From Candidatus Aalborgicola lynettensis (GTDB taxonomy: Bacteria > Pseudomonadota > Gammaproteobacteria > Burkholderiales > Burkholderiaceae_C): DNA of 64,000 nucleotides. Below the pieces are notes generated by a model. The model had not been told where the DNA came from and made no database searches. It saw only the letters and a program-made list of their open reading frames with translations. Below are positions 16,917 through 25,392 of this stretch, one piece after another. Each line of letters starts with the position of its first letter. Position 1 is the first letter of the stretch. A program made the position numbers and the translations under genes. The DNA lies in the NCBI GenBank assembly GCA_016719405.1, contig JADJZE010000018.1, forward strand, positions 1 to 64,000. The letters are read 5' to 3'.

Positions 16917-19823
16917 ATGAAAACCCCCTCCACCCCCGAGTCCGCCAAACGCAGCAAAGACAACGAACGCCCCTTGCTGGAAGACATCCGCCTGCTCGGG
17001 CGCATTCTGGGCGACGAAATCCGCGAACAAGAAGGCGTGGAGGCGTTTGAGCTGATCGAAAAAATCCGCACCCTCTCGGTGGCCTTTCGCCGCGATGCCG
17101 ACCATGAAGCGGACAAGGCGCTCAAAAAACTGCTCAAAAGCCTCAGTGGTGACCAGACGGTGAGCGTGATCCGCGCCTTCACCTATTTCTCGCACCTGGC
17201 CAACCTGGCCGAAGACCGCCACCACATCCGCCGCCGCGCCATCCACGAGCGCGCGGGCGACACCCAGGAAGGTAGCCTGGAAGTGGCCATGGCGCGCTTG
17301 CGCTGGGCGGGAATAGCTCCTAAAACAATAGCAAGCACCCTCGCCCACAGCTACGTGGCGCCGGTACTCACGGCCCACCCCACCGAGGTGCAGCGCAAAA
17401 GTATTTTGGACGCCGAACGCGCCATCGCGCAATTGCTCGCCGCACGCGATGAAATCAAAGCCCACGGCAGCACCTTTGACAGCAAAAAAGACGCCCTCAC
17501 CCCGCGTGAGCTGGCTGCCAACGAGGCGCACATTCGCGCCCGCGTGATGCAGCTGTGGCAGACCCGGCTGCTGCGCTTTAGCAAACTCACGGTGGCCGAC
17601 GAGATTGAAAACGCCCTGAGCTACTACGAGTCCACCTTTTTGCGCGAAATTCCCAAGCTCTACGGCAACCTGGAGCATTTGCTGGGCCACCAGCCGGTGC
17701 ACAGCTTTCTGCGCATGGGCCAGTGGATTGGTGGCGACCGCGACGGCAACCCCAACGTCAGCGCCCAGACGCTGGAATACGCCCTGCGCCGCCAGTCCGA
17801 AGTGGCGCTGCGCCACTACCTGACGGAAGTGCATTACCTGGGCAGCGAGTTGTCCGTATCGGCCATGCTGACCGAGTGCACACCGGCCATGCAGGCGCTG
17901 GCCGAGAGTTCGCCCGACCAGAATGCCCACCGCATGGACGAGCCCTACCGGCGCGCACTCACCGGCGTCTACGCCCGCCTGGCTGCCACACTCAAAACCC
18001 TGACCGGCACCGAAGCCGCGCGCCACGCCGTGGCACCGCAAAACCCCTACCGGGTGGCGGAAGACTTCTGTGCCGAATTGCGCACCATCGAACAATCGCT
18101 CAACGCCAACCATGGCGCAGCCCTGGTGGCGCAACGCTTGCACCCCCTCATCCGGGCGGTGGAGGTGTTTGGCTTTCACCTGGCCACAGTGGACCTGCGC
18201 CAAAGTTCCGACAAACACGAAGAGGTGGTGGCCGAGCTGCTGGCCACGGCCCGCATCGAGAGCGACTACCGCGCGTTGGACGAGGCTTCCAAGCGCACGC
18301 TGCTCACCAGTTTGCTCAACGACGCCCGCGCCCTGCGGGTGCACGGCGCCAATTACTCTGCACACACCTTGGGCGAGTTGGCCATTTTTGACATGGCCAA
18401 AACCATGCGCCAGCGCTTTGGCAGGCAGGCGATACGCCACTACATCATCAGCCACACCGAAACGGTGAGCGATTTACTGGAAGTGCTGCTGCTGCAAAAA
18501 GAAGTGGGGCTGATGACCGGCACGCTGGACACCGAATCGACCTGCGACCTGATCGTGGTGCCCCTGTTCGAAACCATTGAAGACCTGCGCAATGCCGCGC
18601 CCATCATGCGCGAGTTTTATGCCGTACCCGGCGTGGCCGCACTGGTGGCGCGCAGCGGCTGCGAGCAAGACATCATGCTGGGCTACTCCGATAGCAATAA
18701 AGACGGTGGCATCTTCACCAGCAACTGGGAGCTGTACCGTGCCGAAATTTCGTTGGTGGAGCTGTTTGATGAGCTGGTAGTGCATGGTGCCGGGCCGTCC
18801 CAAACCGTGCACGCCCCCTCGGGGGGCAGCGCAGTACCCGCAGGGACCAGCGTGGGGACGCACTTGCCCCACAAGATCCAGTTGCGCATGTTCCATGGCC
18901 GTGGCGGCACGGTGGGCCGCGGTGGCGGCCCCAGCTACCAGGCCATTTTGGCGCAACCCCCCGGCACCGTGCGCGGCCAGATTCGCCTGACCGAGCAAGG
19001 CGAAGTGATTGGCTCCAAATACGCCAACCCCGAAATTGGCCGACGCAACCTGGAAACCCTGGTGGCGGCCACGCTGGAAGCCACTTTGCTGCAACCTACC
19101 AAACCGGCCACCAAAGCCTTTCTGGAAGCGGCGGCCGAACTGTCCCATCTGAGTATGGCGGCCTACCGCAAGTTGGTGTACGAGACCCCGGGCTTCACCG
19201 AATACTTTTTCAGCGCCACGCCCATCCGTGAGATTGCCGAACTCAACATCGGCTCACGCCCGGCGTCGCGCAAGGCATCGCAAAAAATTGAAGACCTGCG
19301 CGCCATTCCCTGGGGTTTCAGCTGGGGCCAGTGCCGCCTGACCCTGCCTGGCTGGTACGGATTTGGCTCGGCCGTGCACACCTTTATCACCACCGGCACA
19401 CCCGAATTGCAAAAGGAACGCACCGCGCTGCTGCAAAAAATGGTGCGCCAGTGGCCGTTTTTCAGCACCCTGCTGTCCAACATGGATATGGTGATGGCCA
19501 AGAGCGACCTGGCATTGGCCTCGCTGTATTCCGAGCTGGTGGGAGACGCCCGCTTGCGCAAAAAGATATTTACCGCCATTGATGCCGAATGGCACCAAAC
19601 CGCCCGGGCGCTGGCCACTATCACCGGCGAAAAGAACCGCCTGGCAACCAACGCGGCCTTGCAGCGCTCCATGCGCCACCGCTTTCCCTACATTGACCCG
19701 CTGCACCACCTGCAGGTGGAGCTGGTGCGGCGCTACCGCGAGGGCAAAGCCGACGAGCGGGTGCAACGCGGCATCCACATCAGCATCAACGGCATTGCAG
19801 CCGGGCTGCGCAATACGGGCTAA
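16917..19823 (+). CDS. ppc: Phosphoenolpyruvate carboxylase
   Basis: About 968 residues. PEP carboxylase adds bicarbonate to PEP to form oxaloacetate, replenishing the TCA cycle. Catalytic motifs are VLTAHPTEVQRK (histidine near residue 153), GGDRDGNPNV, GYSDSNKDGG and FHGRGGTVGRGGGP; the C-terminus ends with the conserved NGIAAGLRNTG. ATG 16917 (MKTPSTPE) was chosen over 16908; neither has a clear ribosome site. Two oddities: residues about 132-140 (GIAPKTIAS) derive from a partial dispersed repeat, and about 30 extra residues (VHAPSGGSAVPAGTSVGTHL region, about 623-654) sit immediately before the glycine-rich loop. Both are in frame. Divergent from hemC, convergent with algR. Confidence 0.95.
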   Translation: MKTPSTPESAKRSKDNERPLLEDIRLLGRILGDEIREQEGVEAFELIEKIRTLSVAFRRDADHEADKALKKLLKSLSGDQTVSVIRAFTYFSHLANLAEDRHHIRRRAIHERAGDTQEGSLEVAMARLRWAGIAPKTIASTLAHSYVAPVLTAHPTEVQRKSILDAERAIAQLLAARDEIKAHGSTFDSKKDALTPRELAANEAHIRARVMQLWQTRLLRFSKLTVADEIENALSYYESTFLREIPKLYGNLEHLLGHQPVHSFLRMGQWIGGDRDGNPNVSAQTLEYALRRQSEVALRHYLTEVHYLGSELSVSAMLTECTPAMQALAESSPDQNAHRMDEPYRRALTGVYARLAATLKTLTGTEAARHAVAPQNPYRVAEDFCAELRTIEQSLNANHGAALVAQRLHPLIRAVEVFGFHLATVDLRQSSDKHEEVVAELLATARIESDYRALDEASKRTLLTSLLNDARALRVHGANYSAHTLGELAIFDMAKTMRQRFGRQAIRHYIISHTETVSDLLEVLLLQKEVGLMTGTLDTESTCDLIVVPLFETIEDLRNAAPIMREFYAVPGVAALVARSGCEQDIMLGYSDSNKDGGIFTSNWELYRAEISLVELFDELVVHGAGPSQTVHAPSGGSAVPAGTSVGTHLPHKIQLRMFHGRGGTVGRGGGPSYQAILAQPPGTVRGQIRLTEQGEVIGSKYANPEIGRRNLETLVAATLEATLLQPTKPATKAFLEAAAELSHLSMAAYRKLVYETPGFTEYFFSATPIREIAELNIGSRPASRKASQKIEDLRAIPWGFSWGQCRLTLPGWYGFGSAVHTFITTGTPELQKERTALLQKMVRQWPFFSTLLSNMDMVMAKSDLALASLYSELVGDARLRKKIFTAIDAEWHQTARALATITGEKNRLATNAALQRSMRHRFPYIDPLHHLQVELVRRYREGKADERVQRGIHISINGIAAGLRNTG
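17312..17336 (-). repeat. Partial dispersed repeat, copy 5 (inside ppc)
   Basis: Only the first hairpin of the family remains: on the minus strand TTGCTATTGTTTTAGGAGC. It is in frame with ppc. Confidence 0.45.
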
Positions 19824-20591
19824 TCAGGCTTTGATCAGGGAGCGCACGGTCGACAGTTGGCGGCGCGACACCGCCAGCCATTCATCTACTCCGTGGAGCC
19901 GTACCGCCCAGCCTTCGCCCTCTTCGGCCTCATCGTGTTTTTCCAGAGCCCGCACGGCACTGCGCGCAATCAGGGCATTGCGGTGGATGCGCAAAAACTG
20001 CTGCGGGTACTTGGCCTCCAACTCATTGAGGGAGCCATCCAGTATGTAGCTGCGTGCAGCGGTGCGCACGGTCACGTATTTCAGCTCGGCTTTGAAATAC
20101 ACCACCTGGCGCAAGGGAACGCGTTCGGTGCGGGTCCGCTCCTGAATAATCAGCACATCCTCTTGCGCGGCACCCGCCAAGGCCACCCCCTGTGCGGCCA
20201 GGCGCCGTTCGACTTTTTGCAAAGCCGCTTGCAAGCGCTCCAGACGCACGGGTTTGGTGAGGTAATCCGTGGCCTCCAGCTCAAACGCCTGTAATGCGTG
20301 TTCGGCATGGGCCGTGACAAAAATCAGGGCCGGCACCGTGGGCAAGGTTTGCAGCATGCGCGCCAAAGACAGGCCGTCGGCTCCGGGCATGTGGATATCG
20401 AGCAGAACCACATCAAACGGCTGGTGTTGCAACTGCTCCATAGCCTGTACGGCATGGGCCGCCTCGCCCGCTACCTGCACCGCAGGTGCCTTGCAGTCGG
20501 ATAACAAAGTGCGCATGCGCGTGCGCGCCAGGGCCTCGTCATCGACCACCAAAGCTCTCAGCATGCCGTGGGCTGCAATCGGTTCCGTCAC
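19824..20591 (-). CDS. algR: LytTR response regulator, AlgR-like
   Basis: The 255-residue product has a receiver domain (ALVVDDEALARTRM at the start, phospho-acceptor aspartate in DVVLLDIHMPG, TAHAEHALQAFEL, and the KPVRLERL lysine loop) followed by a LytTR DNA-binding domain (PLRQVVYFKAELKYVTVRT, FLRIHRNALI). AlgR regulates alginate, twitching motility and virulence genes in Pseudomonas; targets here are unknown. The GTG start at 20591 overlaps the stop of the kinase gene (GTGA), indicating coupling. The order argH-algZ-algR next to hemC matches the Pseudomonas locus, apart from ppc in between. Confidence 0.88.
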   Translation of the reverse strand: MTEPIAAHGMLRALVVDDEALARTRMRTLLSDCKAPAVQVAGEAAHAVQAMEQLQHQPFDVVLLDIHMPGADGLSLARMLQTLPTVPALIFVTAHAEHALQAFELEATDYLTKPVRLERLQAALQKVERRLAAQGVALAGAAQEDVLIIQERTRTERVPLRQVVYFKAELKYVTVRTAARSYILDGSLNELEAKYPQQFLRIHRNALIARSAVRALEKHDEAEEGEGWAVRLHGVDEWLAVSRRQLSTVRSLIKA

Positions 20592-21658
20592 AGTGGCACC
20601 TCCATACGCACCTGGTACACGCCGTTGCGCAGGCCGCTGCGAAACTGGCCCTGCACATCGTGCAGCAGGGCCAGCCGATCCCGCACATTGTGCAAAGCCA
20701 GCCCATGGCCGCGTTCGCCCTGCCCGGCGGGCACAGTATTGGTTACCTTAATCACCACGGTAGACCCCCTGCGCTGGGTCGATATGCGAATGTCTGCCCC
20801 CTCGGTGCTGGGCTCCACGCCGTGGCGCACCGCGTTTTCCACCAAGGGTTGCAGCAGCAGCGGCGGCAACAAGGCACCGTCGGCCGCAGGGTCGAGCGCC
20901 CACTGCACCCGCAGGCGCTCACCAAAACGCACTTGTTCAATGGCAAGGTAGCGTTGCGCCAACGTAATTTCTTCGCCCAACGTCACCGGTGCATCGGCAT
21001 CCTTAAGTGCGTGGCGAAACAGGTCGCTCAGGTCTTCCAGCAAGGCCTCGGCCTTGGCTGGCTCGGCGCGCACCAGCGCAATGGCGCTGTTGAGGGTATT
21101 GAACAAAAAATGCGGGCGAATGCGCGACTGCAACTCCGCCAGGCGCGCCGACGTGTGGGCCGGCGTGTGCCCCTTGGCACGCAAAACCAACGCCGCCACC
21201 AACAGCGACGACAACAAGGCGCCGCAGACCGCACTGGCAACCCAGGGCGGTGCACCCAACAAGCCGGATACTGCCAACATCAAACACCCATACACGCCCG
21301 CCAGTGCCCCCAGGCCGACCGCCACACCGTACTGCACCGCCGGGTTCAGACGCGCCAGCACCTGTTTGGATACACAGGCCACCAGCAACCACAGCAAGGT
21401 CGCAGGCAATGTACCGCCCGTGACCAGCGCCAGGCGAATCACCCAATCCAGAAATGTGTCGGCAGCAAAGGTCACCCCCACCCCGGCGCACAGCTCCACA
21501 AATAACACGGCGCGCAACACGACACCCGTCTGGCAAGCATCAAACACCAAAGCCGGCTCTAGCCCACCAGGCACCGTCGCAGCGGGCTGCGAGGGCGTCA
21601 GATCCTGGAACGCCGATAATATTTGGGTGTCTTTCATGAAACCGGATTTTGACTCCAT
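20588..21658 (-). CDS. algZ: LytS/AlgZ-type sensor histidine kinase (His_kinase family)
   Basis: About 356 residues. The N-terminal half has four to five membrane segments (for example LVTGGTLPATLLWLLVACV and AVGLGALAGVYGCLMLAVSGLL) without a large periplasmic loop. The catalytic half is the His_kinase/HATPase type: the phospho-accepting histidine is in RIRPHFLFNTLNSAIAL, and the nucleotide-binding part has LLQPLVENAVRHGV and HGLALHNVRDRL. It pairs with the AlgR-like regulator that overlaps its end. The start may be ATG 21658, preceded by a GGAG-containing purine-rich stretch, or ATG 21637. It is divergent from argH with almost no gap, so promoters overlap coding DNA. Confidence 0.87.
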   Translation of the reverse strand: MESKSGFMKDTQILSAFQDLTPSQPAATVPGGLEPALVFDACQTGVVLRAVLFVELCAGVGVTFAADTFLDWVIRLALVTGGTLPATLLWLLVACVSKQVLARLNPAVQYGVAVGLGALAGVYGCLMLAVSGLLGAPPWVASAVCGALLSSLLVAALVLRAKGHTPAHTSARLAELQSRIRPHFLFNTLNSAIALVRAEPAKAEALLEDLSDLFRHALKDADAPVTLGEEITLAQRYLAIEQVRFGERLRVQWALDPAADGALLPPLLLQPLVENAVRHGVEPSTEGADIRISTQRRGSTVVIKVTNTVPAGQGERGHGLALHNVRDRLALLHDVQGQFRSGLRNGVYQVRMEVPL

Positions 21659-21675
21659 TACCCGCCCCGCTCCCC

Positions 21676-23127
21676 ATGTCCAAAAATCAACTCGATAAAA
21701 AATCCCAGGCGTGGTCCGCGCTGTTTTCTGAACCCATGAGCGATCTGGTCAAACGCTACACCTCCAGCGTGTTCTTTGACAAGCGCCTGTGGCAGGCCGA
21801 CATCACCGGCAGCCTGGCCCACGCCGAGATGCTGGCCGCCCAAGGCATCATCAGCGCCGAAGACCACGCCTCCATCCAGCGCGGCATGGCGCAGATCACC
21901 GCCGACATTGAATCCGGCAACTTTGAATGGAAGCTGGACCTGGAGGACGTACACCTCAACATCGAAGCCAGGTTGACCCAATTGGTGGGCGACGCCGGCA
22001 AGCGCCTGCACACCGGGCGCTCTAGAAACGACCAGGTCGCCACCGACGTGCGCCTGTGGCTGCGCAGCGAGATCGACCTGATTGGTGAACTGCTGGTGGA
22101 CCTGCAAAAGTCCCTGCTGGACGTGGCTGAGAAAAATGTGGACGTCATCCTGCCCGGCTTCACCCACCTGCAGGTGGCGCAGCCAGTGAGTTTTGGCCAC
22201 CACATGCTGGCCTATGTGGAAATGTTCAGCCGCGACGCCGAACGTTTTGCAGAAGTACGCGCCCGCACCAACCGCCTGCCGCTGGGCTCTGCCGCATTGG
22301 CAGGAACCAGCTACCCGCTGGACCGCGAACGCGTGGCCCGCACGCTGGGCATGGTCGACGCCGCTGGCAACCCACAAGTCTGCCAAAACAGCCTGGACGC
22401 CGTGAGCGACCGCGACTTTGCCATTGAATTCACCGCCGCCGCCACACTGACCATGGTGCACATCAGCCGCATGAGCGAGGAGCTGATTTTGTGGATGAGC
22501 CAGAACTTCGGCTTCATCAAAATTGCCGACCGCTTCACCACCGGCAGTTCCATCATGCCGCAGAAGAAAAACCCCGACGTGCCCGAACTGGCGCGCGGCA
22601 AGACCGGCCGCGTGGTCGGCCACCTGATGGGCCTGATCACGCTGATGAAGGGCCAGCCCCTGGCCTACAACAAGGACAACCAGGAAGACAAAGAGCCACT
22701 ATTTGACACCGTGGACACACTCAAAGATACGCTGCGCATCTTTAGTGAAATGGTCGGCGGCCAGCTGAACCCGGCAACGGGCCAGAAGGAAGGCGGCATT
22801 ACCGTGAACCCCGTTCCCATGGAGCAGGCCGCGCTCCGGGGCTACGCCACCGCCACCGACCTGGCCGACTACCTGGTCAAGAAGGGCCTGCCCTTCCGCG
22901 ATGCACACGAAATTGTGGCCCACGCCGTCAAGGCCGCCACCTCGCACCAGGTGGATTTGTCCGAACTGCCGCTGGCTGTTTTGCAGGAATTCAACCCCGG
23001 TATTGAGAAAGACGTGTACGAAGTTTTAAGCCTGCGTGGCAGCTTGAACGCCCGCAACACCCTGGGCGGCACCGCGCCGTCGCAGGTGCAGGTGCAGATT
23101 GCCCGGCACCGTACGCGACTGCAATAG
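21676..23127 (+). CDS. argH: Argininosuccinate lyase
   Basis: A 483-residue fumarase/aspartase-superfamily enzyme that cleaves argininosuccinate to arginine and fumarate, the last step of arginine synthesis. The signature GSSIMPQKKNP is present near residue 294, with TGRSRNDQVATDVRLW, GFTHLQVAQPVSFGHHML and the serine-containing catalytic loop. I chose ATG 21676 (MSKNQLDKKSQAWS) because it fits the family N-terminus; an earlier TTG at 21649 is less likely. It is divergent from algZ. No operon partner follows: 250 nt of non-coding DNA precede the lipoprotein gene. Confidence 0.95.
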   Translation: MSKNQLDKKSQAWSALFSEPMSDLVKRYTSSVFFDKRLWQADITGSLAHAEMLAAQGIISAEDHASIQRGMAQITADIESGNFEWKLDLEDVHLNIEARLTQLVGDAGKRLHTGRSRNDQVATDVRLWLRSEIDLIGELLVDLQKSLLDVAEKNVDVILPGFTHLQVAQPVSFGHHMLAYVEMFSRDAERFAEVRARTNRLPLGSAALAGTSYPLDRERVARTLGMVDAAGNPQVCQNSLDAVSDRDFAIEFTAAATLTMVHISRMSEELILWMSQNFGFIKIADRFTTGSSIMPQKKNPDVPELARGKTGRVVGHLMGLITLMKGQPLAYNKDNQEDKEPLFDTVDTLKDTLRIFSEMVGGQLNPATGQKEGGITVNPVPMEQAALRGYATATDLADYLVKKGLPFRDAHEIVAHAVKAATSHQVDLSELPLAVLQEFNPGIEKDVYEVLSLRGSLNARNTLGGTAPSQVQVQIARHRTRLQ

Positions 23128-23377
23128 GCCACCAAGCCGCAGGCCCGTCCATCCGCCCTTCCAGGCAATACGCGGGCACTCCAAATTGACGTGCAGGAGA
23201 CCGGGGGCGCACTTTCCGGGCCATTCCTTTGTCCGAATAGGCCAATCGCCTGGTCAGTACCCCCACGCTACGGACATTTCTCATAGACTCGCGCGTTACT
23301 ACTCAACGCTCCCTGTCCGCCCTGCGCGACAAGGCGCCAACTTTGCAAACTCTGCGACTTTCAAGGACGAAAACGCC

Positions 23378-25225
23378 ATGCAACCCAACAAACTCAGCCC
23401 CATTGCCGGGCTTCTTCTGGCAACCCTGCTCGGTGCGTGCGGTGGCAAAGGTGGAGACGAGCCAGAACCAAGCGCACCACCACCACCGCCTGCGCTCAAG
23501 GCATCACCCGCTTTGCTGAGCACGGACACGCCCCGGGCAATTGCACAAAACGCACTGAAGTTTGATGGTGGCGAGTGCAGTGGCGGCACCGCTCCCGTGA
23601 CTGCCTCCTGGGATTTCGGAGATGAGACACCCAAGGGTAGCTCCAACACCCACACCTACACCGAAGCCCATGCCCAGGCAAAAATGGTCTCATCCACCAA
23701 TAAAAGCACCATCGTGACAGTGACCTGCACCGACGCGGTCGGCGTCACCAAGTCAAGCACCGTGAACATCACGGTAGAGTCCGCTTCGGTGAATGGATTC
23801 CTGGGCAAAACCTGGACAAGCTACGCTGCCATTGATCCAACGCGCCCCTCCCTGTACCCCGTGGCAGGCGTCGCGGATTCGGGCGACATCTATGGCATAG
23901 CGTTGCCAAGCGTTGCTTCCACCACCCACACCAAAGCGACTGCTGGCACGACCAGTTTCAGCAGCACCAATTGGACGGCGCCCACGGATGACCTCGCCAC
24001 AGGTACCGACACTTCGCTCTTCAATGACACGGTACCCGGTGTACGCACCACGGCCATCGATCTGGCCGTTTCTCCCAACGGGCACGCCATCGCAGCCTGG
24101 ATGGCCCAATCAACAACCGGTGTTCCATCCATCTGGTACACCACGAAAAGTTCCTTAAGTTCGGCATGGACGTTGCCGGTGCAAGTCAATGTACCCGTAA
24201 TGGAACAATCCATCAAAGTGGCCATCAGCGACGCGGGTGTCGGAGCCATTGCCTACTGCACCAGCTCCGGTGGTGCCGATACCGTTACCAAAACGCTCTC
24301 CGTCACCAGCACCATCAAAAGCAGCACCGCGCAACTCATCACCACATCCAACACAACACCCACCACCATCAGCAATAACTGCGGCGTAACGGATTCAGGT
24401 TATGCCATATTGCAGCGCCACCGTCTGTTTGACATTGCCATCGATAACGCCTCGTCCACCATTTACGCAGTGGGTGTCAGCAACGGCACGACCGACCCCG
24501 CCAAATCGGTTGTGACCTTGAAGAGCTTTACCTCCGGTGGCGGGTTGACCGCAACAACGCCCATTTCAGACGAAATCGCCAGCGCGTTTGCACCTGTTTC
24601 CCTTTCGTACGCGCGTTCCCCGAATGGCAACTATGCGGCGGTGGCGTGGAACCAGGTTCGTGATGATGCCTACCAAAAATCCAACATACTGACCCGAATC
24701 CAGGTCAATGGTGCCTGGGGAACGGCGATTCAGGAAGTCCAGAACAACTACACCACCAAGGACTACGCACGGCCTTTGCTTGCAGTCAATGACAACGGCG
24801 ATGTATTCCTGGCCATGCATTTGAAATATGCGAACGGCGGTGATCCCGATATGGAAGTGAGCAACTACGACGCTGCTGCTGCAGCACCCGTGTGGAGCGC
24901 CCCCCGCCGGGCAACCAACAAAAGCACGCCGAACGAAACCCAGTTCAACATGACCGACATTGCGATTGACAAGTGGGGAACCGGGCTGGTAACACGCCTG
25001 GATACCAACGGCAGCTTCACCCAGGCAGGGACGCTTTCCAAGGCCGGAACCTGGTCGGACTTTACAAACATATCCACCCAGTACCCGAGTTTGAGACTCC
25101 ACAATCAAACCATGCGTGCGTTACCCGATGGTCGAACCATTTTGGTGACATCCATTTACGACGACGTCACACCGCTCACGGCAAACTCCAAGCCTGTTGC
25201 GTCGGGATACATGCTTCTGAAATAA
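23378..25225 (+). CDS. PKD-domain lipoprotein, probable surface or periplasmic protein
   Basis: A 615-residue protein with a lipoprotein signal peptide: GLLLATLLGAC, lipobox cysteine at residue 21, then a Gly/Asp/Glu/Pro-rich linker. Residues about 45-130 form a PKD-like beta-sandwich (WDFGDETPKGSS, VTVTCTDAVG). The rest (about 130-615) is serine/threonine-rich and contains repeated segments of the type AVSPNGHAIAAW, ISDAGVGAIAY and VNDNGDVFLAM, spaced as in beta-propeller or BNR-like repeats. AAGGACG lies 8 nt before ATG 23378. Function is unknown. Its high Ser/Thr content and the O-GlcNAc-transferase-like gene next door make it a candidate glycosylation substrate, which is inference only. 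A hairpin follows the stop. Confidence 0.75.
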   Translation: MQPNKLSPIAGLLLATLLGACGGKGGDEPEPSAPPPPPALKASPALLSTDTPRAIAQNALKFDGGECSGGTAPVTASWDFGDETPKGSSNTHTYTEAHAQAKMVSSTNKSTIVTVTCTDAVGVTKSSTVNITVESASVNGFLGKTWTSYAAIDPTRPSLYPVAGVADSGDIYGIALPSVASTTHTKATAGTTSFSSTNWTAPTDDLATGTDTSLFNDTVPGVRTTAIDLAVSPNGHAIAAWMAQSTTGVPSIWYTTKSSLSSAWTLPVQVNVPVMEQSIKVAISDAGVGAIAYCTSSGGADTVTKTLSVTSTIKSSTAQLITTSNTTPTTISNNCGVTDSGYAILQRHRLFDIAIDNASSTIYAVGVSNGTTDPAKSVVTLKSFTSGGGLTATTPISDEIASAFAPVSLSYARSPNGNYAAVAWNQVRDDAYQKSNILTRIQVNGAWGTAIQEVQNNYTTKDYARPLLAVNDNGDVFLAMHLKYANGGDPDMEVSNYDAAAAAPVWSAPRRATNKSTPNETQFNMTDIAIDKWGTGLVTRLDTNGSFTQAGTLSKAGTWSDFTNISTQYPSLRLHNQTMRALPDGRTILVTSIYDDVTPLTANSKPVASGYMLLK

Positions 25226-25233
25226 AGCACACA

Positions 25234-25260
25234 CTCCTTGCCCCCATTGCGGGCAAGGAG
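25234..25260 (+). terminator. Hairpin after the lipoprotein gene, possible terminator
   Basis: CTCCTTGCCC and GGGCAAGGAG pair perfectly around a 7-nt loop, 9 nt after the stop codon. There is no T-run, so it may attenuate or be rho-dependent rather than stop transcription fully. Confidence 0.5.
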
Positions 25261-25392
25261 GGCAAGGAAACAGGGTATGCCGATCTGTTTAAAAACCGGG
25301 GTCGTTGCATCACCAGGCGGTCCAAGTCGATTGCGGCCAAGGTACAACCGGCCTCGACGCCTCGCCCGTCCAGGCCCACTGCTTTATTTTTC

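Noticed and set aside
16848..18455. 535-codon open frame opposite ppc, and similar long frames opposite rne, algZ, argH, pepN and others
   Set aside because: They are antisense shadows of high-GC genes with strong codon bias; their products are low-complexity (His/Gln/Gly/Arg rich) and show no family motifs.
24973..25392. 140-residue N-terminal extension of the GT41-like protein
   Set aside because: It overlaps the lipoprotein gene in another frame and the hairpin after it; its sequence is not protein-like, and TPR units begin soon after ATG 25393.
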